Assembly (NCBI RefSeq): GCF_000418325.1
Contig: NC_021658.1
Span: 5,381,501-5,445,500, forward strand
Source of the DNA: Sorangium cellulosum So0157-2
GTDB lineage: Bacteria > Myxococcota_A > Polyangia > Polyangiales > Polyangiaceae
Reading direction: 5' to 3'
Length of the DNA: 64,000 nucleotides
Under the pieces are notes generated by a model. The model saw only the letters and a program-made list of their open reading frames with translations, was not told the DNA's origin and did not search any database. The position numbers and the translations under genes are program-made. Every line of letters begins with the position of its first letter. Within the stretch, counting starts at the first letter, position 1. Below are positions 17,451-26,205 of the stretch, one piece after another.

Positions 17451-19277
17451 ATGAGCATCACGATCAACGATGGCGCCAGCTACACCAACTCGGCGTCGGT
17501 CACGCTCACCCTCACCGCGCCCTCGGACGCGACGCGGATGCGCTTCAGCGACGACGGCGCGACCTTCGGCGCGTGGGCGCCGCTCTCGACCTCCACGAGC
17601 TACGCCCTGCCGTCGGGCGACGGCGCGAAGACGGTCTCGGTGCAGTTCGGCGACGGCGGGTCCGCCGTGCTCGGCGCCGGGTCGGCGTCGATCACGCTCG
17701 ACACCGTGGCCCCGACGGCGGCCTCGATCGTGATCAACGGCGGGGCCGCGGACACGGCGACGCAGCAGGTCGCCCTCACGCTCGACGCGACGGACGGGAC
17801 GTCCCCCGTCGCGAAGGTGCGGCTCAAGAACGAGGGCGGCTCGTGGGGAGCCTGGCAACCCGCGACCGCCAGCGCGTGGTGGACGCTCTCGGACGGCTAC
17901 GGCCAGAAGACGGTGAGCGCCCAGTTCCAGGACAGCGCAGGGAACGAGTCGAGCGTGGTGAGCGCGTCGATCGAGTACGTGAAGTTCAGCGTCACCGGGA
18001 CCTGGCTCATCCTCAAGACCCCCGACTACGACGACGCCACGGGCACGCAGACGAGCTATTTCCGCATCGGCGCGTCGGACTCGACCACCGAGAACGCCCT
18101 GCTCGACTCGTTCACGCACGCCGATCCCGCGGACAGCACGAAGACGAAGCCGGGCGTGCAGAACGCCGACGACCTCCGCGCCGGAGACCCGGCCAAGACG
18201 TACCCGGGCTGGTTCGAGTACACCGACGGCGACCGGACGCTCGTGGTCCGCGGCAACAACCGGGAGAGCATCCAGCAGGACGAGACGGTCATGATCGGCG
18301 GGAACAAGACCGACACGGTCGCCGGCAAGTACCGCCTCAACCTCGGCGCCGGCACGCTCGAGGTGTACAACGCCGATCCCGTCTATCGGGTCGAGTTCTT
18401 CGAGCAGGACGTGTACGCGGCCGGGAAGAAGAGCTGGCGCAAGCGCGAGATGGGCCACAACTCCAGCGATTCCTACACCTTCGGCGACACCGAGAGCTTC
18501 TACGGCGGCTACAAGTTCGACGCGATGTTCGGCATGACGAACACGGTGTTCCTCGGCGGCAAGATCGATCTCAGCCTGGCGCTGGCGCTGACCGCGAGCG
18601 TGGGCTTCACCGTCGAGCTCGGCGCGGGCCTCAAGTACTCGAACGTCGCGGGCAAGGACATGAGCACGGCGGGCAATCACGAGTTCAAGGCGCGCGAGGA
18701 GATCCACCTGCGCATCAAGGCCGATCACGAGGGTGTCGGGGGGAGCCGGAACGCGGTGCTCGCGGGGATCGCGGCCGCGACCGCCGTCCCGGTGGCGGTC
18801 CTCTCGGGGTGCACCGCCGCGGGGACCGTCGACAGCAGCGGCGTGGCCGCCGTCCCCGCCGGGTGCCTCGGGGGCGCGGCGGCCGCGTTCGCCGTCGGGC
18901 TCGTCGCCTCGGTGGTCGTCGCGCTGAAGGACAAGGCCGGGGACCCGAGATCGCAGGCCGAGATCAAGATGGACAAGGAGGGGATCCTCATCCGGCAGAA
19001 CGACGCGACGGGCGTGACGCAGAGCGCGCTTTACGTGGGGGAGCACGGCGGCGGGCCAGGAGCGGTGGTCCTCGCGAACTCCAAGGACGCCTATGTGGAG
19101 CTCGCTCCCGACGCAGACATCGTCGTCAACGCGGGGAAGGATATCTACCTCCAGACGGAGGACGAAAGCGCGGTCCTGAAGCTGGCCACCGGCGGCAACA
19201 TCGAGATCAAGAGCTCGAGCGCCAGAATCCAGGGACAGATCACCCTGGGCAACAACAACGCGCTGACCATCCAGTAG
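17451..19277 (+). CDS. Spike-tip-like protein: two Ig-like repeats, VgrG-needle-like repeats, hydrophobic hairpin
   Basis: 608 residues; GAGGAGC precedes the ATG. Two Ig/big-like repeats span about 1-90 and 91-180, each with a MRFSDDG/VRLKNEGG...W...P strand pattern. Next comes a VgrG-tail-like stretch (RGNNRESIQQDETVMIGGNK, VAGKYRLNLG) of the kind that forms the triple-stranded needle. Residues about 434-493 hold two Ala/Gly-rich hydrophobic segments separated by a short loop, long enough to cross a membrane. The end returns to needle-type repeats (NIEIKSSSARIQGQITLG). It probably replaces the missing needle of the short VgrG; the hydrophobic hairpin could be a pore-forming payload. No immunity gene is obvious. 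Confidence 0.6.
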   Translation: MSITINDGASYTNSASVTLTLTAPSDATRMRFSDDGATFGAWAPLSTSTSYALPSGDGAKTVSVQFGDGGSAVLGAGSASITLDTVAPTAASIVINGGAADTATQQVALTLDATDGTSPVAKVRLKNEGGSWGAWQPATASAWWTLSDGYGQKTVSAQFQDSAGNESSVVSASIEYVKFSVTGTWLILKTPDYDDATGTQTSYFRIGASDSTTENALLDSFTHADPADSTKTKPGVQNADDLRAGDPAKTYPGWFEYTDGDRTLVVRGNNRESIQQDETVMIGGNKTDTVAGKYRLNLGAGTLEVYNADPVYRVEFFEQDVYAAGKKSWRKREMGHNSSDSYTFGDTESFYGGYKFDAMFGMTNTVFLGGKIDLSLALALTASVGFTVELGAGLKYSNVAGKDMSTAGNHEFKAREEIHLRIKADHEGVGGSRNAVLAGIAAATAVPVAVLSGCTAAGTVDSSGVAAVPAGCLGGAAAAFAVGLVASVVVALKDKAGDPRSQAEIKMDKEGILIRQNDATGVTQSALYVGEHGGGPGAVVLANSKDAYVELAPDADIVVNAGKDIYLQTEDESAVLKLATGGNIEIKSSSARIQGQITLGNNNALTIQ

Positions 19278-19284
19278 GCCGCGC

Positions 19285-21720
19285 GTGGAGATCCTGAACG
19301 ACACCGGTCTCAAGCTCGGCTGGCTCGTGGGCCGGGTGCGACCGCCTGCGACCAGCCTGACGGTGATCGTCAAGGGCACCTTCACGCTGGCCCCGAACGC
19401 GCCGGCCGCGCTCGCCGCGCCGGGCGATCGGCTCCTGCTCGAGGCCGATCGCCACCTCGACGACGACCCTGGGAAGAGCCTCGTCTACGCCTCCGATTTC
19501 GCCTACTTCAAGCCGCGCGCCGACGTCCTCCTGGTCGGCACCTGCCGCACGCCCCGCGGCGAGGCGCAGCGGGCCTCGTACGCCGCGCTGGAGGTCGGCC
19601 GGCTCCGCAAGCGGATCGCGGTGATCGGCGACCGGATCTGGGACGGCGAGGTCGCCAGCGAGCCGCGGCCGTTCCGCGCGATGCCGCTCCGGTACGAGCT
19701 GAGCTTCGGCGGCGACGGCTTCGCGAAGAACCCGCTCGGGCGCGGCCGCGGCAAGGTCAAGACCGCCGCCGGCGTCGAGCGCTGGCCGCTGCCCAACCTG
19801 GAGCTGCCCGGCGGCCTGATCGACTCGCCGCGGCAGACCCCGGACCCCGCGGGCTTCGGCCCGATCGCGCGGGCGTGGGCGCAGCGCACCGCCGGCGTCG
19901 GCACCTACGACGATCGCTGGCTGACCGAGCGCTGGCCCGGCCTCCCCGAGGACTTCGACTGGGGCTATTTCAACGCCGCCCCGCACGATCAGCAGATCGC
20001 GGGCTATCTGCGCGGCGACGAGGCGATCGCGCTCGAGAACCTGCACCCCGAGCTCCCGCGCTACGAAGCGCGGCTGCCCGGCCTGCGCGCGCGCTGCTTC
20101 GTGGAGGCCGCGGCGCGCGGCAGGGCCGAGATCCGCGAGGTGCCGCTCCACCTCGACACGCTCTGGATCGACATGGACGCGGGCCGGCTCGCCCTCGTCT
20201 GGCGCGGCCTCACCCCGATCGCGTCGCGCGCTCACGACGAGCTCCGCCGGGTCCTGCTGGTCGCCGAGCCGCTCGCGGAGCCGCCGCTCCCGGCCTCTCG
20301 CTACCGCGAGCCCGCGCGGTGGCGGCGCCCGGAGGCGCCCGAGGTCGCCGCGAAGCCGCGCGCGTCCGGCGTGCCCGGCGCGCCCGACGGCGAGCCGGGC
20401 AAGCCCGGCGACGTCGACCCCGACATCATCGCCGGGCTCGAGCAGGCGCGCGCGATGCTCGAGAAATCCGGGGTCCCGCGCGACGTGATCGAGCGGCTGC
20501 GCGGCGTCACCTCGCCCGACGCGTTCCTCGCGATCGTGATCGGAGAGCTGCGGCACGATCCGGAGGCCGCGGCGCGGCTCGAGCGCGACTCGCGCGAGCA
20601 GACGCGGCGGCTGCTCATCGAGCACGGCCACGATCCCGCGCTGCTCGACGAGCCGGCGCGGCCCGAGGATCCGTCCGCCGCCGCGGCGCTCACGCGCGAG
20701 GAGGTCGCGGCGCGCGCGAAGGGCGGGCGGAGCTTCGCGCGCGCGAGGCTCGTGGGCCTCGATCTCTCGGAGCTCGACCTGCGCGGGCTCGCCTTCACGC
20801 GCGCGGATCTCACGGGCGCGCGCCTCCGAGGGGCTCGCCTCGACGACGCCGATCTGACGGGCGCCCGCCTCGAGCGGGCCGATCTCACCCGCGCCTCGCT
20901 CGCGCGCGCCGTCGCCGTCCAGGCCGAGCTCTACGGCGCCGACCTCACGGGCGCGGATCTCTCCGCGGCCAACCTCTCGGAGGCCGGCCTCCGCGGCGCG
21001 GCGCTCCCGGGCGCCAGGCTCGACGCGGCCGATCTCACGGGCGCCACGCTCGCGCAGGCGAACCTCGAGCGCGCGTCGCTGCGCGAGGCCGAGCTCGGCG
21101 GCGCCAACCTCGCGGAGGTCCGGGCGCGCGGGGCGAACGCCCGAGGGGCCCGCCTCCGCGGCGCGCGGCTCACCGCCGCCGACCTGCGCGGCGCCTCGCT
21201 CGACGCGGCCGATCTCACGGGCTGCGCGCTGGACGGCGCGCAGCTCGGCGGCGCGTCGCTGCGCGAGGCGTCGCTCCATGGCGCCTCGGGCGAGCGCGTC
21301 TCCATGGCGGAGGCCGATCTCACGGGCGCGCGCGCCGTCGACGGCGCGTCGTTCCGGCGCGTCGATCTCCGCGCGGCGAGGGCGGACGGGTCCAGCTGGA
21401 CCGGCGCGTCGCTCCGCGAGGCCGATCTGCGCGGCGCGACCCTGATCCGCGCCGATCTCTCGGGCGCCGACCTGTCGGGCGCGAACCTGCACCGCGCCGT
21501 CCTCAAGCACGCCAACCTGAGCAAGGCGAAGCTCGACGCGGCGCTGCTCACCGCGGTCAACCTGTTCCAGGGCACGCTCGAGCAGGCCAACCTGACCCGC
21601 GCCGACCTCCGCGGCTCGAACCTGTACGGGTGCGAGCTGCTCGACGCGATCCTCGCCGAGGCGCGGCTCGACGGCGCGAACCTGAAGGCGACGAAGCTCG
21701 CCGGGCGGAGCGCGGGATGA
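19285..21720 (+). CDS. DUF2169 protein fused to a long pentapeptide-repeat domain
   Basis: 811 residues, GTG start seven bases after the preceding stop. Residues 1 to about 340 are a second DUF2169 domain (LTVIVKGTFTLAP, DDDPGKSLVYASDF, RYELSFGGDGFAKNPLGRG, EDFDWGYFNAAPHDQQIAGY). A charged helical linker follows. From about 490 to 805 the sequence is pentapeptide repeats of the A(D/N)LxG type, about 60 in a row, which form a right-handed quadrilateral beta-helix. DUF2169-pentapeptide fusions are known near vgrG genes. The gene overlaps the next by four bases, so the two pentapeptide proteins are probably made together. Confidence 0.9.
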   Translation: MEILNDTGLKLGWLVGRVRPPATSLTVIVKGTFTLAPNAPAALAAPGDRLLLEADRHLDDDPGKSLVYASDFAYFKPRADVLLVGTCRTPRGEAQRASYAALEVGRLRKRIAVIGDRIWDGEVASEPRPFRAMPLRYELSFGGDGFAKNPLGRGRGKVKTAAGVERWPLPNLELPGGLIDSPRQTPDPAGFGPIARAWAQRTAGVGTYDDRWLTERWPGLPEDFDWGYFNAAPHDQQIAGYLRGDEAIALENLHPELPRYEARLPGLRARCFVEAAARGRAEIREVPLHLDTLWIDMDAGRLALVWRGLTPIASRAHDELRRVLLVAEPLAEPPLPASRYREPARWRRPEAPEVAAKPRASGVPGAPDGEPGKPGDVDPDIIAGLEQARAMLEKSGVPRDVIERLRGVTSPDAFLAIVIGELRHDPEAAARLERDSREQTRRLLIEHGHDPALLDEPARPEDPSAAAALTREEVAARAKGGRSFARARLVGLDLSELDLRGLAFTRADLTGARLRGARLDDADLTGARLERADLTRASLARAVAVQAELYGADLTGADLSAANLSEAGLRGAALPGARLDAADLTGATLAQANLERASLREAELGGANLAEVRARGANARGARLRGARLTAADLRGASLDAADLTGCALDGAQLGGASLREASLHGASGERVSMAEADLTGARAVDGASFRRVDLRAARADGSSWTGASLREADLRGATLIRADLSGADLSGANLHRAVLKHANLSKAKLDAALLTAVNLFQGTLEQANLTRADLRGSNLYGCELLDAILAEARLDGANLKATKLAGRSAG

Positions 21721-23711
21721 CCGCGGGCGCCTCCGGCAAGGACGTGGCGGCCCTGCTCGACCGCCTCCGCGCGGGCCCGGCGCCGGGGCCTCCGGTGCTG
21801 CCGGAGATCGATCTCGCCGGCGCCGACCTGCGCGGCGCGCCCCTCGAGAAGGTGGCGCTCCATCGCGTCCGTCTCGCCGGCGCGGATCTCTCGGGGGCGC
21901 GGCTCGCGGGGGCGATGATCATCTCGTGCGACCTCCACGGCGCGAAGCTCGCGGGCGCCGATCTCGCGGGCGCGGTCTTCAGCTCGCTCGACGTGGCGGT
22001 GGATCGCGACGCCGTCGTGGAGGTCCCGCTCGACGCCGCCGGGCTCGCGCGCGAGCAGGTCGACGCGCTCGCCGGCGCGGGCGTGCGCGGCTTGCAGCGC
22101 CGGCTCCTCGACCTCGGGGGCGCCGACCTCACGGGCGCGGGGCTCCAGGGGGCCGTGCTCGAGGGGGTCGATCTCGCCGGGGCGCGGCTCGCCGGCGCCG
22201 ATCTCACCGGCGCCATCCTCGAGCGCTGCACGCTCGTCGGGGCGTCGCTCGAGGGAGCGCGGCTCGACCGGGCCTCCGTCAGCGACGGCAAGCTCGCCGG
22301 CGCGGATCTCTCCGGCGCGCACCTCGCGGAGGCCGCGCTCTCGGGCTGCGACCTCTCCGCGGCGCGCCTCGACCGCGCGACCCTCCGCGCCGTCCGGATC
22401 GAGCGCTGCGACCTCGGCGGCGCGTCGTTCCGCGGAGCGCACCTCGACGGCGCGGCCCTCGTCGAGGTCACGCCCGCGGCGCCGCCGCTCGCGGGCGCGC
22501 GCGTCGACCGCCTCCGGCTCGAGGGCGCGTCGCTCTCCGCGCTCGGCGCGCTCGCGGGCGATCACGGCGGCGGCCGGCTCGCGCGCTGCGACCTCCGCGG
22601 CATGGATCTCACCGGCGGCAGCTTCGCCCGGGCCGAGCTCGCGGGGAGCGACCTCGCGGGCGCGAAGCTCGCGGGCGTCGACCTCACCGGCGCCGACCTC
22701 CGCGGGTGCGAGCTCGGCGGCGCCGACCTCCGGCGGGCGCGGCTCGCCAGGGCCTCGCTGTCGGCGGCGAAGCTCTCGCGCGCCCGGCTCGACGGCGCGA
22801 TCCTCGACGGGGCCGACCTCACCGGCGCGGTCCTCGCCGGCGCCGAGCTGCGCGGGATCTCGGCGGAGGGCGTCGATCTCACGCGGGCCGACCTGACGGA
22901 CGCGGTCCTCGACCGGACGTCGCTCACCGACGGCACGCTCACCGGCGCGAAGCTCTCGCGCGCGAGCCTCCAGGGCGCGGAGCTCGACGGGTGCGAGGCG
23001 AGCGGCGCCGTCCTCGAGGGCGCGATCCTCGCCGGGGCCCGCCTGCGGACGAGCCGGCTCGCGGGCGCGAAGCTCGCGGGCGCCGATCTCCGGCGGGCCA
23101 GCCTCACGGCCGTCGATCTCACGGGCGCCGATCTCTCGAAGGTCAAGCTCGAGGCCAACGCCTTCGTGCGCTGCCGCCTCGCGGGCGCCGACCTCCGCGG
23201 CGCCGACCTGTCGGGCGCCGATCTCACCGACGCCGATCTCTCCGGCGCCGATCTCACGGGCGCGCGGCTGCTCGGCGCCACGCTGACCCGCGCGGACGCG
23301 AGCGGCGCCGCGCTGGACCGCGCCGTGATGGGCCGCGCCGACGCCGGGGCCGCGAACTTCAGCGGGAGCAAGCTGCAGCGGGCCGACCTGCGCGAGGCGA
23401 ACCTCCGCAGGGCGTACCTCGAGGGGGCGGCGCTCGGGGGCGCGAACCTGACCGGGGCCGACCTGCGCGAGGCCATCCTGGTGCGCGTCGACGCCCCGCG
23501 CGCGCTCTTCTGCGGGGCCCGGCTCGGCTACGCCGATCTCTCGCACGCGCGGCTCGCGGACGCGGACTTCGCGCAGGCCGACGTGGCGGGCGCCAACCTG
23601 CACCGGATCGACGATCCCGGCGCGCTCTGGGCGCTCGCGAACCGCGAGCAGGCCCGGGGCACCGATCCGGAGCTGGCCGCTGCCGAGGACTGGCAGCCGC
23701 CCAGCGCGTAG
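21717..23711 (+). CDS. Pentapeptide-repeat protein
   Basis: 664 residues. The ATG overlaps the previous stop in ATGA, implying translational coupling. Almost the whole chain is pentapeptide repeats (GADLSGARL, LAGADLAGA), with a short break at about 95-125 (VDALAGAGVRGLQRRLLDL). The last 40 residues are non-repetitive (DPGALWALANREQARG). The repeats would form a rod-like beta-helix. In T6SS loci such proteins may act as rigid spike extensions or cargo; DNA mimicry as in MfpA/Qnr is another family role. Antisense frames are also open here, an artefact of composition and repeats. Confidence 0.9.
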   Translation: MTAGASGKDVAALLDRLRAGPAPGPPVLPEIDLAGADLRGAPLEKVALHRVRLAGADLSGARLAGAMIISCDLHGAKLAGADLAGAVFSSLDVAVDRDAVVEVPLDAAGLAREQVDALAGAGVRGLQRRLLDLGGADLTGAGLQGAVLEGVDLAGARLAGADLTGAILERCTLVGASLEGARLDRASVSDGKLAGADLSGAHLAEAALSGCDLSAARLDRATLRAVRIERCDLGGASFRGAHLDGAALVEVTPAAPPLAGARVDRLRLEGASLSALGALAGDHGGGRLARCDLRGMDLTGGSFARAELAGSDLAGAKLAGVDLTGADLRGCELGGADLRRARLARASLSAAKLSRARLDGAILDGADLTGAVLAGAELRGISAEGVDLTRADLTDAVLDRTSLTDGTLTGAKLSRASLQGAELDGCEASGAVLEGAILAGARLRTSRLAGAKLAGADLRRASLTAVDLTGADLSKVKLEANAFVRCRLAGADLRGADLSGADLTDADLSGADLTGARLLGATLTRADASGAALDRAVMGRADAGAANFSGSKLQRADLREANLRRAYLEGAALGGANLTGADLREAILVRVDAPRALFCGARLGYADLSHARLADADFAQADVAGANLHRIDDPGALWALANREQARGTDPELAAAEDWQPPSA

Positions 23712-23731
23712 TCACCCGAAGCGGAGGGACG

Positions 23732-24607
23732 ATGTCGAAGCTTGCCTTGTCCAGCGTGAGCCCGAAGGAAGCGACCGCGAGCTACGTGCGGCGCGCCGCC
23801 GTGGTCGAGGTCGCGAGCGAGCGGCGATGCGTCGTGCGCATCGAGCACGAGGGCCGCGCCCTCGAGCTGAGCGCCGCGGTGGCGATCTCCCCGCTGCCCC
23901 GGATCGAGGTGGGCTGTCATGTGCTGGTGACCGGGGAGGACCTCGAGCGCTGCTACGTCGTCGGCGTGCTCGGCGACGAGGAGGCCCCTGCCTCGGAGCG
24001 GCGGCTCACCACGCGGTCCGGCGCCTCGGCGGCCGTGTCCACCGACGGCGAGCGCGAGCGCATCGAGGTGCGCGACCCGGGCGGGCGTCTGGTCTTCGAG
24101 TATCGCCCCGATCTCGGCCGCGGCTTGCTCTCCGTGCCCGCGGGCGATCTCGCGCTGGCCGCGCCGCAGGGGAACATCGATCTCGTCGCCGGGGGCGCGA
24201 TCCGGTGCCGCGGCGCGGGCGGGGTGACGCTCGAGGCCGGCGACGGGGAGGCGGGCGCGCGGCCGTCGCTCGCGCTGGGGCAGACCGAGGCGCGCCTCGG
24301 CGCCCGCGCGCTGAAGCTCGTCGGCGAGCGGGCCGAGGTGCTCTTCGCGGAGGCGAGCTATCGAGGGGTCCAGCTCTCTGCGGCGGTCGAGCAGGTGAAG
24401 GTGGTGGCGGACCGGATGGAGACGCTCGCGTCCCACGTCTTCGCGCGGCTCAAGCGCTCCTTCCGCCGCGTCGAGGACCTCGACGAGCTCCTGGCCGGGC
24501 GCGTGCGCGCGCGCGCCTCCGGGGCCTATTCGGTCAAGGGGGGGCACGCCTCGATCGAGGCCGAGGACGACGTGAAGATCGACGGCAAGCGCATCCACCT
24601 CGGATGA
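23732..24607 (+). CDS. DUF3540 family T6SS-associated protein
   Basis: 291 residues. An OB-like N-terminal part (VVEVASERRCVVRIEHEG...GCHVLVTGED) is followed by needle-like strands. It ends in the DUF3540 signature: VKVVADRMETLASHVFARLK, FRRVEDLDELLAGRVRAR, then DDVKIDGKRIHLG. DUF3540 genes occur with DUF2169 and DUF4150 genes. The fold suggests a tip or collar element of the spike. GGAGGG lies upstream of ATG 23732, 21 bp after the previous stop. Confidence 0.88.
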   Translation: MSKLALSSVSPKEATASYVRRAAVVEVASERRCVVRIEHEGRALELSAAVAISPLPRIEVGCHVLVTGEDLERCYVVGVLGDEEAPASERRLTTRSGASAAVSTDGERERIEVRDPGGRLVFEYRPDLGRGLLSVPAGDLALAAPQGNIDLVAGGAIRCRGAGGVTLEAGDGEAGARPSLALGQTEARLGARALKLVGERAEVLFAEASYRGVQLSAAVEQVKVVADRMETLASHVFARLKRSFRRVEDLDELLAGRVRARASGAYSVKGGHASIEAEDDVKIDGKRIHLG

Positions 24608-24621
24608 GCGGAGGAGGGCCG

Positions 24622-25035
24622 ATGTTTCCCATCGCGACGAGGCAGGGAGGGACGTGCGAGGCCTTCCCGGACACGTGCAAGACCCCGGCGCCGCCGGGCC
24701 CGCCCGTGCCGGTGCCCTACCCGAACACCGCGCAGCTCGTGCAGGCCAACCCGGGGACGTGCGCGAAGAAGGTGAAGGTGATGAACCAGCCGGTGATCAC
24801 CAAGCAGACGGTGATCCCGATGAGCGCCGGCGACGAGGCCGGGGCGGCGGGCGGCGTGGTCTCCGGCACGATCAAGGGCCCCGTGCAGTTCAAGCAGGGG
24901 TCGGCCAAGGTCAAGGTGGAGGGGCAGCCGGTCGTCTTCCAGACGTGCATGACCGCGCACAACGGCACGAACGCCAACATGCCCGCGGGCGTGCACTCGT
25001 CTCCATCGCAGACCAAGGTGTCTGTCGCGATGTAG
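24622..25035 (+). CDS. PAAR-like DUF4150 protein
   Basis: 137 residues. It matches the PAAR-like DUF4150 family: a TPAPPGPPVPVPYPNTA opening, then KVKVMNQPVITKQTVIPMS, an SGTIKGPVQFKQGSAKVKVE strand block and VVFQTCMTAHNG. PAAR-like proteins cap the VgrG spike and recruit effectors. GGAGGAGGG at 24610-24618 points to ATG 24622; an ATG at 24604 overlaps the DUF3540 stop and is possible. Last gene of the operon; a hairpin follows at 25045. Confidence 0.9.
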   Translation: MFPIATRQGGTCEAFPDTCKTPAPPGPPVPVPYPNTAQLVQANPGTCAKKVKVMNQPVITKQTVIPMSAGDEAGAAGGVVSGTIKGPVQFKQGSAKVKVEGQPVVFQTCMTAHNGTNANMPAGVHSSPSQTKVSVAM

Positions 25036-25044
25036 GCCGTGGTC

Positions 25045-25064
25045 CCGGAGGAGGGGGCCTCCGG
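25045..25064. terminator. Hairpin between convergent transcripts
   Basis: Perfect 7-bp stem CCGGAGG/CCTCCGG with a six-base loop, ten bases after the DUF4150 stop and before the convergent gene at 25082. Likely two-way termination; no T tract. Confidence 0.5.
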
Positions 25065-25081
25065 TGGGGTGGGGGAGGTGT

Positions 25082-26068
25082 TCAGTCCGCGGCGAGGCGC
25101 TCGGGGGCGTAGTCGCGCGAGTCGTCGCCGGAGACCTCCTGGGCGATCGCGCGGAGCTGCTCGTAGCGCTCGCGCAGCAGCGACCACAGCCGATCGCGGA
25201 TGTCGCGCGAGTCGAGGCGCTCCGGCGCGCGGGTGTTGCTGAGCAGCCACTTCGCGGTGCCGTTGATCCGGGTCACCTCCTCCCGGGTGAGGGAGATCCG
25301 GCCTTGCACGTGGTTCCACCGGTCGAGGATGAGGTTGGTGATGGTGGCCGCCGCGCTCGCGGGATCGCCGGCGACGAGCGCGCGCCGGACGATGCCGTAG
25401 GTCTCCGGGACGATGCCGCGCGGGAAGCAGGCCTCGGCCGCGGCGAGCGTCGGGCGCAGCGCCTCGTAGAGCTGGTCGAGCCGCTCCGTCACCTCGGCCG
25501 GCGGCGCGCTCTCGGGCTGCATCCGCGCCACCGCGTAGTCGAGCGCCATCGCGAGCTCCGGCAGGCTGCGGATCGCGTCGAAGCGGGACTTCGGCAGCCG
25601 GCGCCGGTGGCGCGCCGGATCGCGCGTCACGGACTGCACGGCGCGCCGGACGATCGCGAGCACCCCGCCCGCGTCCCCGCGGAAGGCCTGCACGTTCGCC
25701 GCGGGGAGGTCGCTCGCCGGCATCGCGTACCGCTCGTAGCGCTCCCGATCCAGGCTCTCGTCGCCCCGGGAGCGCGGCTCGACGGAGAGCGGCTCGACGT
25801 TGGCGGACGAGGCTGGCTCGGCCCGCTCCGAGCCCGGCTGCTCCGCGCCCGCCGGCTGCGGCCGGTCCGTGTCGGGGCGCTCGCCCTCCGCGCGCGGGCG
25901 CTCCTCCGGAGCGGGCGCCCCAGCGGTTTGCCGTGTCTCTTCCGGACCGGTCTCGACCGGACCGGACGCCGTGCTCTGGGCGGTGCTCTCGGCCTCGAGC
26001 GGTGTGGACCGAAGCGCTGGATCCCGCAGCGCCTCGAGGTCGTCTCGCGCACGCGTCATCCGGGTCAT
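25082..26068 (-). CDS. Unknown protein, paralogue of the gene at 29095
   Basis: 328 residues, family not recognised. The first 115 residues are low-complexity Glu/Pro/Ala. The remainder is helical, with a heavily charged C-terminal motif: RDIRDRLWSLLRERYEQLR followed by a GDD. The same motif (ARDRLWTLIVQRY...GDD) ends the protein at 29095-29985, so the two are paralogues. Both have a helical segment with E(E/K)..(I/E)..L....WLL.N just before it. ATG 26068 or 26059 can start it. A run of 10-11-bp repeats lies 67 bp upstream. Confidence 0.8.
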   Translation of the reverse strand: MTRMTRARDDLEALRDPALRSTPLEAESTAQSTASGPVETGPEETRQTAGAPAPEERPRAEGERPDTDRPQPAGAEQPGSERAEPASSANVEPLSVEPRSRGDESLDRERYERYAMPASDLPAANVQAFRGDAGGVLAIVRRAVQSVTRDPARHRRRLPKSRFDAIRSLPELAMALDYAVARMQPESAPPAEVTERLDQLYEALRPTLAAAEACFPRGIVPETYGIVRRALVAGDPASAAATITNLILDRWNHVQGRISLTREEVTRINGTAKWLLSNTRAPERLDSRDIRDRLWSLLRERYEQLRAIAQEVSGDDSRDYAPERLAAD

Positions 26069-26134
26069 CGTACGTAAGTCGGCGCGACGGCACAAGATCC
26101 GCGGCCGCTCGCTCGCCGCGATCGTCGTCGTCCA

Positions 26135-26205
26135 CCCATTGGCCACCGATTGGCGACCCATTGGCACCCATCGGCACCCATCGGCCACCGATCGGCCGCC
26201 GATCA
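26135..26205. repeat. Short degenerate repeats with helical period
   Basis: About seven units of 10-11 bp (consensus CCCATTGGCA/CCGATCGGCC) lie head to tail between two minus-strand genes, upstream of the gene ending at 25082. The spacing equals one helical turn, so every unit faces the same side of the DNA. Confidence 0.7.

Noticed and set aside
20931..23603. Long minus-strand frame opposite the pentapeptide genes
   Set aside because: It is the antisense reading of repeats with GC-rich third positions; the sense frame gives perfect pentapeptide repeats.
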